Positions 7,731 through 15,517 of a stretch of DNA of 38,820 nt are shown here, piece after piece. Origin of the DNA: Alphaproteobacteria bacterium (lineage in GTDB: Bacteria; Pseudomonadota; Alphaproteobacteria; ATCC43930; CGMCC-115725); assembly GCA_028871455.1 (NCBI GenBank), contig JAGWNF010000023.1, forward strand, positions 1-38,820, in the 5' to 3' direction. Position numbers and translations under genes: made by a program. The notes below the pieces were generated by a model. The model was given only the letters and a program-made list of their open reading frames with translations. It did no database searches and had not been told where the DNA came from. Numbering within the stretch: position 1 is the first letter of the stretch; every line of letters starts with the position of its first letter.

Positions 7731-8036
7731 ATGCAAGTCAGGGTTTACAAGCCGAGCCGCTCGACGATGCAGGCAGGCCTCGGCGCGACACGCTATTGGA
7801 TTCTCGAATATCCACCCGAGGCACCGCGGACTCCCGATCCGCTGATGGGATGGACGTCCGCGCGAGACACCCGGCGCCAGATCCGCTTGCGCTTCGAGTC
7901 ACTCGGGCAGGCGCTCGATTTTGCCCGCGGGCATGGGCTTGAGGTCGACCTCGAAGATGCACACGCGGCGCGTAGGGCGCACATGAGCTATGCCGACAAC
8001 TTTGCCTGCGACCGGTTGGTTCCTTGGTCGCATTGA
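7731..8036 (+). CDS. NDUFS4-like accessory subunit of complex I
   Basis: The 101-residue protein belongs to the 'ETC complex I subunit conserved region' family, related to mitochondrial NDUFS4. Signatures are VRVYKPSRSTMQAG, YWILEYPPEAPRTPDPLMGW with TSARDTRRQIRL, the segment SLGQALDFARGHGLEV, and the C-terminal SYADNFACDRLVPWSH. In alphaproteobacteria such proteins sit on the peripheral arm of NADH:quinone oxidoreductase near the electron-input module. No other nuo gene is adjacent. The gene stands alone behind a TTGCG-type box, as does the nuoG at 31975. The start at 7731 agrees with the family N terminus. Confidence 0.85.
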   Translation: MQVRVYKPSRSTMQAGLGATRYWILEYPPEAPRTPDPLMGWTSARDTRRQIRLRFESLGQALDFARGHGLEVDLEDAHAARRAHMSYADNFACDRLVPWSH

Positions 8037-8326
8037 CGCGGTTTTGAGTCGTAACGGTCCGTCGATTCCCGCATTTCGCGTGAAGAAATTCTCAGAGTCC
8101 GCTCGTCAGACGCGCAGCTCGAGTTCTGACCCTTCTAAACGAGTGTCATTGCGCCAAGTTAATGCAGGATTTCTTCGGCAACGTCAGAAGTGTTCCGGTG
8201 TCCGTTCGAGCCTAATACCGACGGGTGATGCGGCGACTTTGGCGGCAAAGAGCGTTTTCGGAGTGAAGCGCCGCTGCCAACCGCGTGATGACTACGGCGT
8301 ACGTGTACGTATATGGGAAGCCGCCG

Positions 8327-8791
8327 ATGAAAATTGAAATACCGCTACCGCTGAAAGCTGAGCGCGACGAATTGCATGCTGAATTGGCTGTGCTGCGACA
8401 AGCTCCCGGCCGCGTTGGCGCGGCCGCGCGAGATCTCGCTCTGGTTCTCCATCCACATTTTGTGAAGGAGGAAAAGTTCGCTTTGCCGCCGTTGGGTCTC
8501 TTGCCGGCGGTTGCCGATGGGACCGTAACGTCTGAGATGGCTGCGGTAACGGCGATGACGGATAACTTGAGAACCGAATTGCCGCAAATGCGGCACGAGC
8601 ATGCGGGGATCGCAGCGGCGGTCAGGGTGCTGCTCGATGCCGCTCAGCAGACCGGCGACACGGCCGCGCTGCACTTTGGGGAAAAGCTTTTGGCTCATGC
8701 GCGCACCGAAGAGCTGGTGATGTATCCCGCCGCGATCATCCTCGGCGACTGGATCCGCCATTGTCTACAACGGGTTAAGCGAGCAGTTTGA
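8327..8791 (+). CDS. Haemerythrin-like (HHE) protein, first copy
   Basis: The 154-residue protein is predicted to be all-helical and carries the spaced His/Glu residues of the haemerythrin fold. They are DELHAEL (about 12-18), LHPHFVKEEKFALPPL (about 40-55), MRHEHAGIAAA (about 90-100) and HFGEKLLAHARTEELVMYPAA (about 120-140). These would bind a di-iron centre that can hold O2 or NO. I start at the ATG at 8327, which follows GGGAAG and begins the helical part. An in-frame ATG at 8285 would add 14 residues. A weak TTG-N8-TAA match at 8149 is the only control element seen upstream. A role in NO or O2 handling is inferred from context. Confidence 0.8.
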   Translation: MKIEIPLPLKAERDELHAELAVLRQAPGRVGAAARDLALVLHPHFVKEEKFALPPLGLLPAVADGTVTSEMAAVTAMTDNLRTELPQMRHEHAGIAAAVRVLLDAAQQTGDTAALHFGEKLLAHARTEELVMYPAAIILGDWIRHCLQRVKRAV

Positions 8792-8937
8792 CATAGACCT
8801 CTAGGACAACATGGCTCCAAGGCCCGCGCCATCCCCGGAACGTTACGGCCATGCCCTTCATAGGAAGCTGGAATATCGCCTTCCGCCTACGTTCGACCCC
8901 AGCGACGGCTGGTATCAGGGAGTTTTCGTATCCGACT

Positions 8938-8951
8938 TTGATCTAGATCAA
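8938..8951 (+). promoter_or_regulatory. FNR/FixK-type box before the Crp/Fnr gene
   Basis: TTGATCTAGATCAA is a perfect palindrome of the FNR/FixK/Anr type (TTGAT-N4-ATCAA) and is identical, base for base, to the box at 21747 before the nos operon. A possible -10 (TAGATA, 8974-8979) lies exactly where a class II promoter would put it. The predicted leader to the gene at 9056 is about 70 nt. Confidence 0.75.
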
Positions 8952-9055
8952 ACCCGCCCCATTTTGTTAGCTATAGATAACTATCGGCGGGTGATGTTGG
9001 CGTTTAGCGGTTAGGCGCACACAACACTCGGGTCTGAAATTCGGGGAGGGTCCTT

Positions 9056-9934
9056 ATGATGGCTTCAGAAGCACGAACGGTCCGGACGTTGATGGGGCGC
9101 TTGACGGCGCATATCCCTGAGCATGCGCCCTTGACCGAGCCCGAAGTCGTGGTCGTGAAGAAACTTCAGTCGGCGGTGCGGCATATCCGCCGCGGCAGCG
9201 ACATTATCGTCCAGGGCCGCAAATACGATGGCATCTTCATCATCGTCGATGGATTCGGTTTGCGCTACAAGATCATGTCCGACGGCAAGCGGCAGGTGTT
9301 CAATATTTCGCTGCCTGGAGACATGGTCGGATATCCCGCCTGCTTCTTCGACCAGGCGCTGTATTCCGTGACGGCGCTGACCAACGTCACAGTTTGCGCG
9401 ATCACGTTCGCCGATATGGCCGAGATGTTCCGGTCGTTCCCACGGCTGGCGATGGCCTTGTTCTGGTCGACCGCCAACGAGACCGCCATGTTCGGCGAGC
9501 ATCTGACCGACGTCGGGCGCCGAAACGCCTATGAGCGTGTCGCGCACTTCGTGCTCGAGATGTCGGCCCGGCTTCGCGAGATTGGGATGGGTGACGGGCG
9601 AACGTTTATCATGCCGTTGAGCCAGGCCAAGATCGCCGATGTCGTGGGGCTGAGCGTTCCGCATATCAACCGTATGCTGCGCCGCTTACGCGACGAGCGC
9701 CTCATCGACATGAAAGGCTCGCAAATCCAGATTATAGATTATGACTCCCTGGCGGCTCTGGCTGATTTCGATGGCTCCTATCTCAGCCATCGGTCGCTGT
9801 CTCGGATGGTGCTGAATTTTGCGCGCAACGACGGTGTTGCTGTGTCCGCCCTCCCAGCAATCGAGATGGTTCACCAAACGTCCAGCCATCTTGATCGCGA
9901 CATCGATCGCAGACGCGCAGCGGGTGCGCGCTGA
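9056..9934 (+). CDS. Crp/Fnr family regulator without an Fe-S cysteine cluster
   Basis: The 292-residue regulator has a cyclic-nucleotide-binding-like beta barrel (about 35-140), a long dimer helix (about 140-170) and a winged helix (about 185-240). The recognition helix is LSQAKIADVVGLSVPHINRMLRRLRDE. The DNA-contact positions read P-H-I-N-R instead of E-T-x-S-R of FNR/FixK, so it should not read TTGAT boxes. It lacks an N-terminal cysteine group; two single cysteines occur at YPACFF and TVCAIT. The C terminus is about 50 residues longer than usual and polar. The ATG follows GGGGAGGG. Its own promoter has a TTGATCTAGATCAA box, so it is probably switched on at low oxygen by another regulator. 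The Lin0512 gene follows after 21 nt. Confidence 0.88.
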   Translation: MMASEARTVRTLMGRLTAHIPEHAPLTEPEVVVVKKLQSAVRHIRRGSDIIVQGRKYDGIFIIVDGFGLRYKIMSDGKRQVFNISLPGDMVGYPACFFDQALYSVTALTNVTVCAITFADMAEMFRSFPRLAMALFWSTANETAMFGEHLTDVGRRNAYERVAHFVLEMSARLREIGMGDGRTFIMPLSQAKIADVVGLSVPHINRMLRRLRDERLIDMKGSQIQIIDYDSLAALADFDGSYLSHRSLSRMVLNFARNDGVAVSALPAIEMVHQTSSHLDRDIDRRRAAGAR

Positions 9935-9955
9935 GTTCCTCCAGCGGAGGCAAAG

Positions 9956-10315
9956 ATGACCGCGCGACGTGTTTTCTTGGAGATTGGAACTGGAAACGAC
10001 CTGCATGGGCGCGACTATACCAAAGCCGCAGTCCGCGCGGTCCAGGATGCCATTCACCACAGCTCGTTGACGTTGCTGCGTACACTGAATATCGATCCCC
10101 GCACGATGGAAGTGGATGTCACCGTCGGAGTCCAACAGCCGGAAAAGGTCGATCATTCCGCGGTAAAGGCCGCACTGCCCCACGGCAGGATCAACGTCAA
10201 CGTCGTCCGAGGCGGCCTCGATATTCCGGAGGAGGGTGCAAACGACCACACCGTGATCGCCAGTGCGGCGATTGCAGTTCGTCTCGACTTGGCCGCAGTA
10301 CGAGTTGCCGGATAG
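9956..10315 (+). CDS. Lin0512 family protein
   Basis: This 119-residue protein begins FLEIGTGNDLHGRDYTKAAVRAVQDAI, the hallmark of the Lin0512 family. It continues with MEVDVTVGVQQPEKVDHSAVKAALPHG and VNVVRGGLDIPEEG. The function is unknown; the alternating hydrophobic beta strands suggest a small oligomeric alpha/beta fold. It has no signal or membrane segment. It lies 21 nt after the Crp/Fnr gene on the same strand and probably shares the 8938 promoter. About 150 nt of apparently empty sequence follows. Confidence 0.8.
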   Translation: MTARRVFLEIGTGNDLHGRDYTKAAVRAVQDAIHHSSLTLLRTLNIDPRTMEVDVTVGVQQPEKVDHSAVKAALPHGRINVNVVRGGLDIPEEGANDHTVIASAAIAVRLDLAAVRVAG

Positions 10316-10469
10316 GCGGTCACCTTAATTACCGTCGGTCTGGGTCTCGGGCGTCCAAGCGCAACGCACGAGATAGCGGCCTAGTGTCCATGGCCATCGC
10401 TCGAGCTAGTCGGCGATCTGCGCTAGTTTACCCGTGGCGGTGTCGAGTGTCCGGCGCCAGTGGCTGATT

Positions 10470-11528
10470 TCACTTCCCGCCGGGTTCTGGCGCAACTCCT
10501 CGGCCTACCCTCGCAGCGAGATAGAAGGCTATCATGGCGTGGCGGATGTTGCTCAGCGAACGCAGCCAATCGTCGATCGCCAAGGCCTCTGCCGGCAGAA
10601 ATATGCTTTGGGCGCCGACCAAGCTCTTCCACGGCCGGCTAAGCCTTATAGGAACATAAGTGAGCAGGGGTATTTTTGCTTCGACGCAGGCCGTGAAGGC
10701 GGCGCGGAGCCCTAGTCCTTCCGCCTCGAGCTTTCCGAACTTGCTCAGAATGACGAGATCGCAGCCGGTCTCGACATCGCGCCGGATTGCGACAGCAGCC
10801 GAGCCGAGTCCTGCTTGTTCCACATCGCATCCCGCGCTACTCGAAGCGGTGTCCTCGAACATCGGATAGAGCGAGTTGTCGCCAAGACTTCTCAGCGAGC
10901 CGGCCCGGCAGAGCCGTCGGTTCGCCCGATCTCGCTCTTCGATGACGCCGGCGATCCGGATCTGCGGCGACCACCGTTCGACGATATCCTGAAACAGTTC
11001 CTGGGCGGATGCTGTCGATGAGCCCTGAATGATCGCAATAGTCTTTACGTTTTCGCTGTCCCTGCCGAATGGATTCGGCGCTTCGAGTTCCAGAAAAAGC
11101 TTCGTTACGTGTGCGCTAAGGCGGCGCGCTTGATCGGGCGGCAACGCGGAAGCAAGGAAAACGCGAAAATAAGGCTTCATAATTCGACCGGTCACGCCGC
11201 GATCGGCACATAGGAGATCGACGATGTTGCGCGCGAGCGGCGAAAGATCTTGGCTCGTTACATTGCCATCGAAAATCGACCGCAGCGCCCGTTCGACATC
11301 TCCCCAGCTGTTGCGCGAGATATGGGTCAGAACATTGGCCAGATGCGAGTGATCCCGAAGGGCGCCGAGCCACATCGCCGTAAGTCGATCGAGATTGAAA
11401 CCCACAGTGCCTGGTAAGGCACGCGCTGGTTCAGCATTGACATGTGATGCCAGCGCGCAGTCCTTCTCGGGGCGAAATGCCTTTATGCCGTCGTCAGGAT
11501 TTGGTGTGGAGGCCTGCGTTTGCAGCAT
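10470..11528 (-). CDS. DUF2478 protein with an unassigned N-terminal domain
   Basis: The 352-residue protein has two parts. The C-terminal half (about 160-330) matches DUF2478: KTIAIIQGSSTASAQELF, AGVIEERDR, AAVAIRRDVETGCDLVILSKFGKLEAEGLGL, and IPLLTYVPIRLSRPW. The family has an NTPase-like fold of unknown role and is often found near molybdenum or denitrification genes. The N-terminal half (about 1-155) holds several helices (DRLTAMWLGALRDHSHLANVL, WGDVERALRSIF) that I cannot assign. No Walker A motif is visible. The start is uncertain because no clear ribosome site is seen. It is convergent with the Lin0512 gene. Confidence 0.7.
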   Translation of the reverse strand: MLQTQASTPNPDDGIKAFRPEKDCALASHVNAEPARALPGTVGFNLDRLTAMWLGALRDHSHLANVLTHISRNSWGDVERALRSIFDGNVTSQDLSPLARNIVDLLCADRGVTGRIMKPYFRVFLASALPPDQARRLSAHVTKLFLELEAPNPFGRDSENVKTIAIIQGSSTASAQELFQDIVERWSPQIRIAGVIEERDRANRRLCRAGSLRSLGDNSLYPMFEDTASSSAGCDVEQAGLGSAAVAIRRDVETGCDLVILSKFGKLEAEGLGLRAAFTACVEAKIPLLTYVPIRLSRPWKSLVGAQSIFLPAEALAIDDWLRSLSNIRHAMIAFYLAARVGRGVAPEPGGK

Positions 11529-11670
11529 TGAGGAACACGCGAGATAGTGACTGGCCGGATGCTATGGCACGACAGATTGCCTGACATTGATCTGCTGCAT
11601 TAAAGCAAGATCACACCCTCGATCAGGTGGCACGCCGCTCCAATTGGCGTACGACGCCGGCGCCGTGTGC

Positions 11671-13992
11671 TTATTCCGCGGCGCTTGGGCCAAAGCGCGG
11701 CGTCAGCCGCTCCGCCAGCCTCGGGAACATCGGTCCGAGCTTGATAATGAAATCCCAGGCCATCAGCAGCGCCGCGAGCGCAAATGGAACGTCGCCGACG
11801 ACGCGGAGCCATTGCCAAAGCAACGTCGTGTTGTAGAAGCCGAGGCTCCGCGCATAAGCGAAGCCATGCTCGTAGACGGCTTCGAGCTGCGGCCAGCCGA
11901 TCGGGAAGAAATTAAGCGCGATCCAGAGGACCAGCCCGGCGTTGTAGAGCCAGAAGGCCCACAGGCCGAGCTTCTCGCTGAACCGCGTTCGCTCGCCTGC
12001 AGCGTAGCGCAGGCAAAAATAGATGAGGCCGATGGCCAGCAGGCCGAAGGCGCCGAACAGCGACGTATGGGCATGGTTGAGGGTGAGAAACGTGCCGTGC
12101 TCGTAGTAGTTGACCAGCGGCGCGTTGAGCGTCCCGCCGCCAAATACGCCCGCGCCGACGAAGTTCCAGAAAGCCGCGCCGAGAACATAGGTATAGGCGA
12201 GGCCGTAACGAAACTGATGCTGCCGCTGGATGAGGTCATGATGTTCCATGCCGTCCAGGATCAGCAGCACGAGCGGCAGAACCTCGATGAAGGAGAACAT
12301 GCTGCCCACCGGCACCCACAGGCCCGGGCCGCCGACCCAGTAGATGTGATGACCAGTGCCGAGGACGCCGCCGAGGAAGATCAGGATCAGCTCGAGATAG
12401 ACTGAGCGCTCGGCAAGCTGCCGCGAGACCAGCCCGAGGCCCATGAGCAGATAGGCGCTCACCGCCGCGGCGAAGAACTCGAATGACTGCTCGACCCAGA
12501 GGTGGACAACCCACCACCGCCAGAAGTCCGTAATCGTGAACGACGGGTTGATGTCGAATAGCGGCACCATGCCGAAGACGTAAAGAAAGGCAATGTTGGC
12601 GGTTGCCGCCCAGAGCAGATGTTCAAGGCGAATCCGGCCGGTCCAGAATTGGCCGGTCGCCCGCTTCAGCGTCTCCCATGATGGCCATAGCGCGCGCAGG
12701 ATGAGTGCGCTCCAGAAGACCAAGCCAATAAAGAAGCCGAGCTGCCAGAAGCGGCCGAGCTCGAGATATGAGAGGCCCTGGTTGCCGAACCAGAACCAGC
12801 CCCTGCGGATGATGTTCATGACGCCGAGATAGTCGCCGGTGAGGGCGCCGACGACGATGACCACGGTCGCCCAGAACAGAATGTCGACCAGCGCGCCCTG
12901 GCCGCGCGCCTCCTGGCCGCTAATTGCGGGTGCGAGGAATATCGCGGAGCCGATCCACGACAGGCCGATCCAGACGATCGGCGCCTGGATGTGAATGTCC
13001 CGCACGAAATTGAACGGCAGCACGCTATCGAGGCGAATGCCATAAAAGCTGGCGCGATCGACGTAGTAGTGGCCGAGGATGGTGCCGGCGCCAATCTGCA
13101 ACAGGAAGACCGCCGCGACGACGAGAAAATACTTGCCGACTTTGCGCTGGCTTTGTGTGAGTCCGCGGAATTTTACGAGCACGGGATCCATTGTGCCTTT
13201 GTCGTCCACGCGGATATAGCGGTGATACGCGAAGAGGACGACGCCAAAGCAGAAGAAGGTGAAGCAGAAGCTGGCCCACGTCCAAATGAAGGTGCTGCTG
13301 GTCGGCGTATTGCCAACCAACGGCTCGTAAGGCCAATTCTGCGTCCAGGACACGTCCGTGCCTGGCCGCCGCGCAACGGTCGTGAGCGCCGAGTAGATGA
13401 TGAAATCCGCGGTCTTCGCGGCACTGGCTTGGTCGAGGCTATAGACTTCCGTCCATCCCTTCACGAAGTCCTGATGCAGAAGTTGTTGGCCAATTTGAGT
13501 CTGTAGCGCCTCGATCGCGGTGGCGACCGGCGCGGTGACATGGGCTTCGGTGCTCGATAGATCGATGCCCTGGAGTTGCCGCTGCATCGCGGCCTGGACC
13601 GCATGTTGATCGTCGCCGCCCAGCGCCGAGAGCGGCTTGCCGAACCGCTGCTCCGCGATGGCGTTTTCAGTCAATTGACCGAGCTGGACGAGATATTTGG
13701 CGGTATAATCCTCGCCGAAATAAGATCCCATGCCGTAGATGCTGCCGTAATCCATCAGGTCGGCGCGCTGGAACGACGCCTTGCCATCGACGATGGCCTG
13801 CGCCGTCATCAGCACGCTGCCATTGGGCGCGAGGAAGCGGTCTGGCTGCGGCGGTGCGGTGCGGTAGGTGATGTCGGTCGCCCAGCCGAGCAACGCGAAG
13901 GTGACGATCGCGATGCCGAGCAAAACCCATTTGAGGACGTTGCTAACCCGGTCTTCTTCCAGCCGTTGCAGTACGCGCGTGCTGATATCCAT
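11671..13992 (-). CDS. norZ: Quinol-dependent nitric oxide reductase (qNor)
   Basis: This 773-residue single-chain enzyme of the inner membrane reduces 2 NO to N2O. An N-terminal helix and a periplasmic cytochrome-c-like domain without haem c (about 45-240) are followed by 12 or more helices. The active-site residues are intact: VVHLWVE (FeB His and Glu, about 505-511), GTGHHIYW (two FeB His), and LNHAHTSLFGAFG (haem ligands). This makes it a reductase rather than a NO dismutase, where one of the paired histidines is typically replaced. Residues after the key Glu read Q-S-F-E instead of the common G-F-F-E, and the quinol-side segment reads RDIHIQAPIVW. It is the last gene of the minus-strand cluster that starts at 17403 and lies 74 nt after the AhpD-like gene. 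A cytochrome-c-dependent norC/norB pair is not seen. Confidence 0.93.
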   Translation of the reverse strand: MDISTRVLQRLEEDRVSNVLKWVLLGIAIVTFALLGWATDITYRTAPPQPDRFLAPNGSVLMTAQAIVDGKASFQRADLMDYGSIYGMGSYFGEDYTAKYLVQLGQLTENAIAEQRFGKPLSALGGDDQHAVQAAMQRQLQGIDLSSTEAHVTAPVATAIEALQTQIGQQLLHQDFVKGWTEVYSLDQASAAKTADFIIYSALTTVARRPGTDVSWTQNWPYEPLVGNTPTSSTFIWTWASFCFTFFCFGVVLFAYHRYIRVDDKGTMDPVLVKFRGLTQSQRKVGKYFLVVAAVFLLQIGAGTILGHYYVDRASFYGIRLDSVLPFNFVRDIHIQAPIVWIGLSWIGSAIFLAPAISGQEARGQGALVDILFWATVVIVVGALTGDYLGVMNIIRRGWFWFGNQGLSYLELGRFWQLGFFIGLVFWSALILRALWPSWETLKRATGQFWTGRIRLEHLLWAATANIAFLYVFGMVPLFDINPSFTITDFWRWWVVHLWVEQSFEFFAAAVSAYLLMGLGLVSRQLAERSVYLELILIFLGGVLGTGHHIYWVGGPGLWVPVGSMFSFIEVLPLVLLILDGMEHHDLIQRQHQFRYGLAYTYVLGAAFWNFVGAGVFGGGTLNAPLVNYYEHGTFLTLNHAHTSLFGAFGLLAIGLIYFCLRYAAGERTRFSEKLGLWAFWLYNAGLVLWIALNFFPIGWPQLEAVYEHGFAYARSLGFYNTTLLWQWLRVVGDVPFALAALLMAWDFIIKLGPMFPRLAERLTPRFGPSAAE

Positions 13993-14066
13993 CGGATGTT
14001 CCTTAAGGGCATTATGCCGCGATGCTGCCGTCGGTGCGCGACGACTTTTCGCGGCGGATCAAAACG

Positions 14067-14417
14067 TCAGTGGTGCTCGTGCGCTTTTGCGCTTTCTTCC
14101 ATGACGGACAGTGAAATCGTCGCGTGCGCGTAGGCGCCGCCGGCGCGCATCTCGGCTGCGACCCAGATCGCTTCCATCAGTTCCTGCTCGCTCGCGCCGT
14201 GCCGCAGCGCCGCCCTGGTGTGGCCGCGGATGCAGTACGGACACTGCGTCACGTGCGCGACGGCGACCGCGATGAGTTGCTTGGTCTTCGCCGGCAACGC
14301 ACCGTCGGCGAAGACCTGGCGGCTAAAGGCCTGAAAGGCCTTTTCGGTTTCCGGCGCAAGGCTGCGACGCTTTTCGGCAATCGCCGGCGAGGACGACGGA
14401 TAAACGGGTTCGGTCAT
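14067..14417 (-). CDS. AhpD-like / carboxymuconolactone decarboxylase family protein
   Basis: The 116-residue protein has the CMD/AhpD core TEKAFQAFSRQVF, LPAKTKQLIAVAVAHVTQCPYCIRGHTRAALRHGAS and EQELMEAIWVAAEMRAGGA. The CPYC pair with the following His is the redox site of AhpD-type peroxidase partners. A His-rich end (HEHH) closes it. A strong ribosome site (GAGGGAGGATTCCG) precedes the ATG. It stands between a stem-loop (14445-14471) and qNor and may be translated with qNor. A role in protecting cells from reactive nitrogen is inference. Confidence 0.85.
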   Translation of the reverse strand: MTEPVYPSSSPAIAEKRRSLAPETEKAFQAFSRQVFADGALPAKTKQLIAVAVAHVTQCPYCIRGHTRAALRHGASEQELMEAIWVAAEMRAGGAYAHATISLSVMEESAKAHEHH

Positions 14418-14444
14418 CGGAATCCTCCCTCATTTCGGGAAGCA

Positions 14445-14471
14445 GGCACCGGTGAGTCTAAAACCGGTGCC
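14445..14471. repeat. Intergenic stem-loop inside the qNor operon
   Basis: A perfect 9-bp stem, GGCACCGGT (14445-14453) and ACCGGTGCC (14463-14471), encloses a 9-nt loop. It lies between the stop of the DUF2249 gene (14502) and the ribosome site of the AhpD-like gene (14417). No T-run follows on the minus strand, so a plain terminator is unlikely. It could be a processing or stability element that separates accessory from catalytic transcripts. Confidence 0.55.
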
Positions 14472-14501
14472 CCCGCCGAGCCAAGTGGCCGGCGAGCCCC
14501 G

Positions 14502-14741
14502 TCAGGCCGCCTTGCGACGCGTGATGCGCACCCGCCAGACTTCGGGACCGGTCTCAAGGTACTCCCAGCCGAATTGCCCCGGCGATTCCGCCTCGAACTG
14601 ATAGCGGAGCGGCTTCGGATCGTGGTCATTCACAAGAACAATGGCGTTCCCGACCGGAAGCTGGCCGCAGGTCGCGAAAATCAGCGAATGCCGATGCGGC
14701 GGCGGCAACTCGCGAACGTCGAGTTGTTGTGGATCAGGCAT
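14502..14741 (-). CDS. DUF2249 domain protein, third copy
   Basis: The 79-residue protein begins MPDPQQLDVRELPPPHRHSLIF, which is the DUF2249 start (LDVRELPPPxRH). It continues with LPVGNAIVLVNDHDPKPLRYQFEAESPGQFGWEYLETGPEVWRVRITR. DUF2249 is a SirA/TusA-like fold, and the His in ELPPPHRH and in NDHDP is conserved. The ATG at 14741 follows AAAGGAGTCCGTC, which favours it over the longer frame from 14798. It overlaps the preceding 76-residue gene by 8 nt. Haem, metal or electron roles have been suggested for the fold; none can be assigned here. Confidence 0.85.
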   Translation of the reverse strand: MPDPQQLDVRELPPPHRHSLIFATCGQLPVGNAIVLVNDHDPKPLRYQFEAESPGQFGWEYLETGPEVWRVRITRRKAA

Positions 14742-14964
14742 GACGGACTCCTTTCCGTTTGTAGGGTTTCGGTTGCGTGAGGTAGTGCAGCGCGCCATTC
14801 AGCCTTGCAGCTTCGGCCGGGTGCGTCCGGCGTAGCGTGGACCACGCCTCGGCGGCGATGCGGCAGGCCAGATCCTCCTGTCCCTCGTCGCCTAAAGCCT
14901 TCAAGGCGCGGATGAGGAGTTCGTTGAGGCGGCGGATGTCGATACTGACAAGATCGGTGGTCAT
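14734..14964 (-). CDS. Small helical protein of the DUF2249 cluster
   Basis: The 76-residue protein is predicted to be mainly helical (IRRLNELLIRALKALGDEGQEDLACRIAAEAWSTLRR), with a basic end (KPYKRKGVRHA). I recognise no named family. Its start overlaps the DUF59 stop by 4 nt and its stop lies inside the DUF2249 start region, so translation is coupled on both sides. That argues it is a true gene and a stoichiometric partner of its neighbours. Confidence 0.75.
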   Translation of the reverse strand: MTTDLVSIDIRRLNELLIRALKALGDEGQEDLACRIAAEAWSTLRRTHPAEAARLNGALHYLTQPKPYKRKGVRHA

Positions 14965-15278
14965 GACGCGTGCACCGGAACCCCGAAATGCGCCTTGGCT
15001 TCGTCGCTCATGCGATCGGTCGACCAGCGCGGTTGCCAGGTCATGGTTACGTCGACGCCGCCGATGCCGGGCACCGCGGCTGCGCAGTTCTCGACGGCCT
15101 GGCGGATGTAGTTGGTCGCCGGGCAGCCGGGCGTGGTCGTGGTCAGCAGAATCCGGGCGCGGCCGTCGTGGACCTCGACATCGTAGACCAGGCCGATGTC
15201 GACGATGTTGTAGCCGAGCTCGGGGTCGATCACCGTCCTAAGGGCCTCAGCCAAAATCTGAACGATGTCGCCGCTCAT
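14961..15278 (-). CDS. MIP18/DUF59 family Fe-S assembly factor
   Basis: The 105-residue protein has the DUF59 core: LAEALRTVIDPELGYNIVDIGLVYDVEV, then ILLTTTTPGCPATNYIRQAVENCAAAVPGIGGVDVTMTWQPRW. TTPGCP holds the conserved reactive cysteine. The family (SufT/PaaD/MIP18) helps mature Fe-S proteins. Start and stop both overlap neighbours by 4 nt. In this cluster it probably serves an Fe-S or haem-iron step needed under NO; the target is unknown. The long frame up to 15731 is an artefact of the adjoining genes. Confidence 0.88.
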   Translation of the reverse strand: MSGDIVQILAEALRTVIDPELGYNIVDIGLVYDVEVHDGRARILLTTTTPGCPATNYIRQAVENCAAAVPGIGGVDVTMTWQPRWSTDRMSDEAKAHFGVPVHAS

Positions 15279-15517
15279 GGCCGATCCTGCTCGAATCCTC
15301 GGGATACGATGGTGTGACAGCCGTCCCGCCGGATTTCTTTGACGTAGCCATAATGCCGTCGGCCAAGCTCTCGATGGAGCAGAAACGGCTCTCGGTCGGT
15401 CACGATCTCCAGCGTCCCGCTTGGATCGAGCTGTTCGATCGCCTCGAGCGCCCGTCGCATGGGCTCGGGCGGATCGAGTCCGCGCAAGTCGAGCGGCTGA
15501 GTGACTTCGGCAGTCAC
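15275..15517 (-). CDS. DUF2249 domain protein, second copy
   Basis: The 80-residue protein reads LDLRGLDPPEPMRRALEAIEQLDPSGTLEIVTDREPFLLHRELGRRHYGYVKEI. This is the TusA/SirA-like DUF2249 pattern, with LDLRGLDPPEPM in place of LDVRELPPPxRH. It overlaps its upstream and downstream genes by 4 nt each. A cysteine occurs only near the end (GCHTIV), not at the TusA active position, so sulphur relay by the classical route is unlikely. Confidence 0.85.
   Translation of the reverse strand: MTAEVTQPLDLRGLDPPEPMRRALEAIEQLDPSGTLEIVTDREPFLLHRELGRRHYGYVKEIRRDGCHTIVSRGFEQDRP

Noticed and set aside
8149-8162. TTGCGCCAAGTTAA as a further NnrR-like box before the haemerythrin gene
   Set aside because: The left half matches but the right arm (GTTAA) does not, and no -10 fits; kept only as a weak possibility.
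8811-9014. 67-codon plus-strand frame before the Crp/Fnr gene
   Set aside because: It spans the FNR box and the putative -10, has no ribosome site and resembles no protein.
11595-11608. CTGCATTAAAGCAA before the DUF2478 gene
   Set aside because: One arm matches TTGC-type boxes on the minus strand (TTGC), the other does not (GCAG); no -10 at the right distance.
11587-12405. Plus-strand open frame of 272 codons at the end of qNor
   Set aside because: It is the antisense shadow of the conserved qNor C terminus; the product is rich in Glu, Arg and Ala and matches nothing.
11671-13992. NO dismutase (Nod) instead of qNor
   Set aside because: The FeB ligands HLWVE and GHH are intact, whereas Nod proteins typically have a substitution in the paired histidines; the Q-S-F-E variation alone does not support dismutation.
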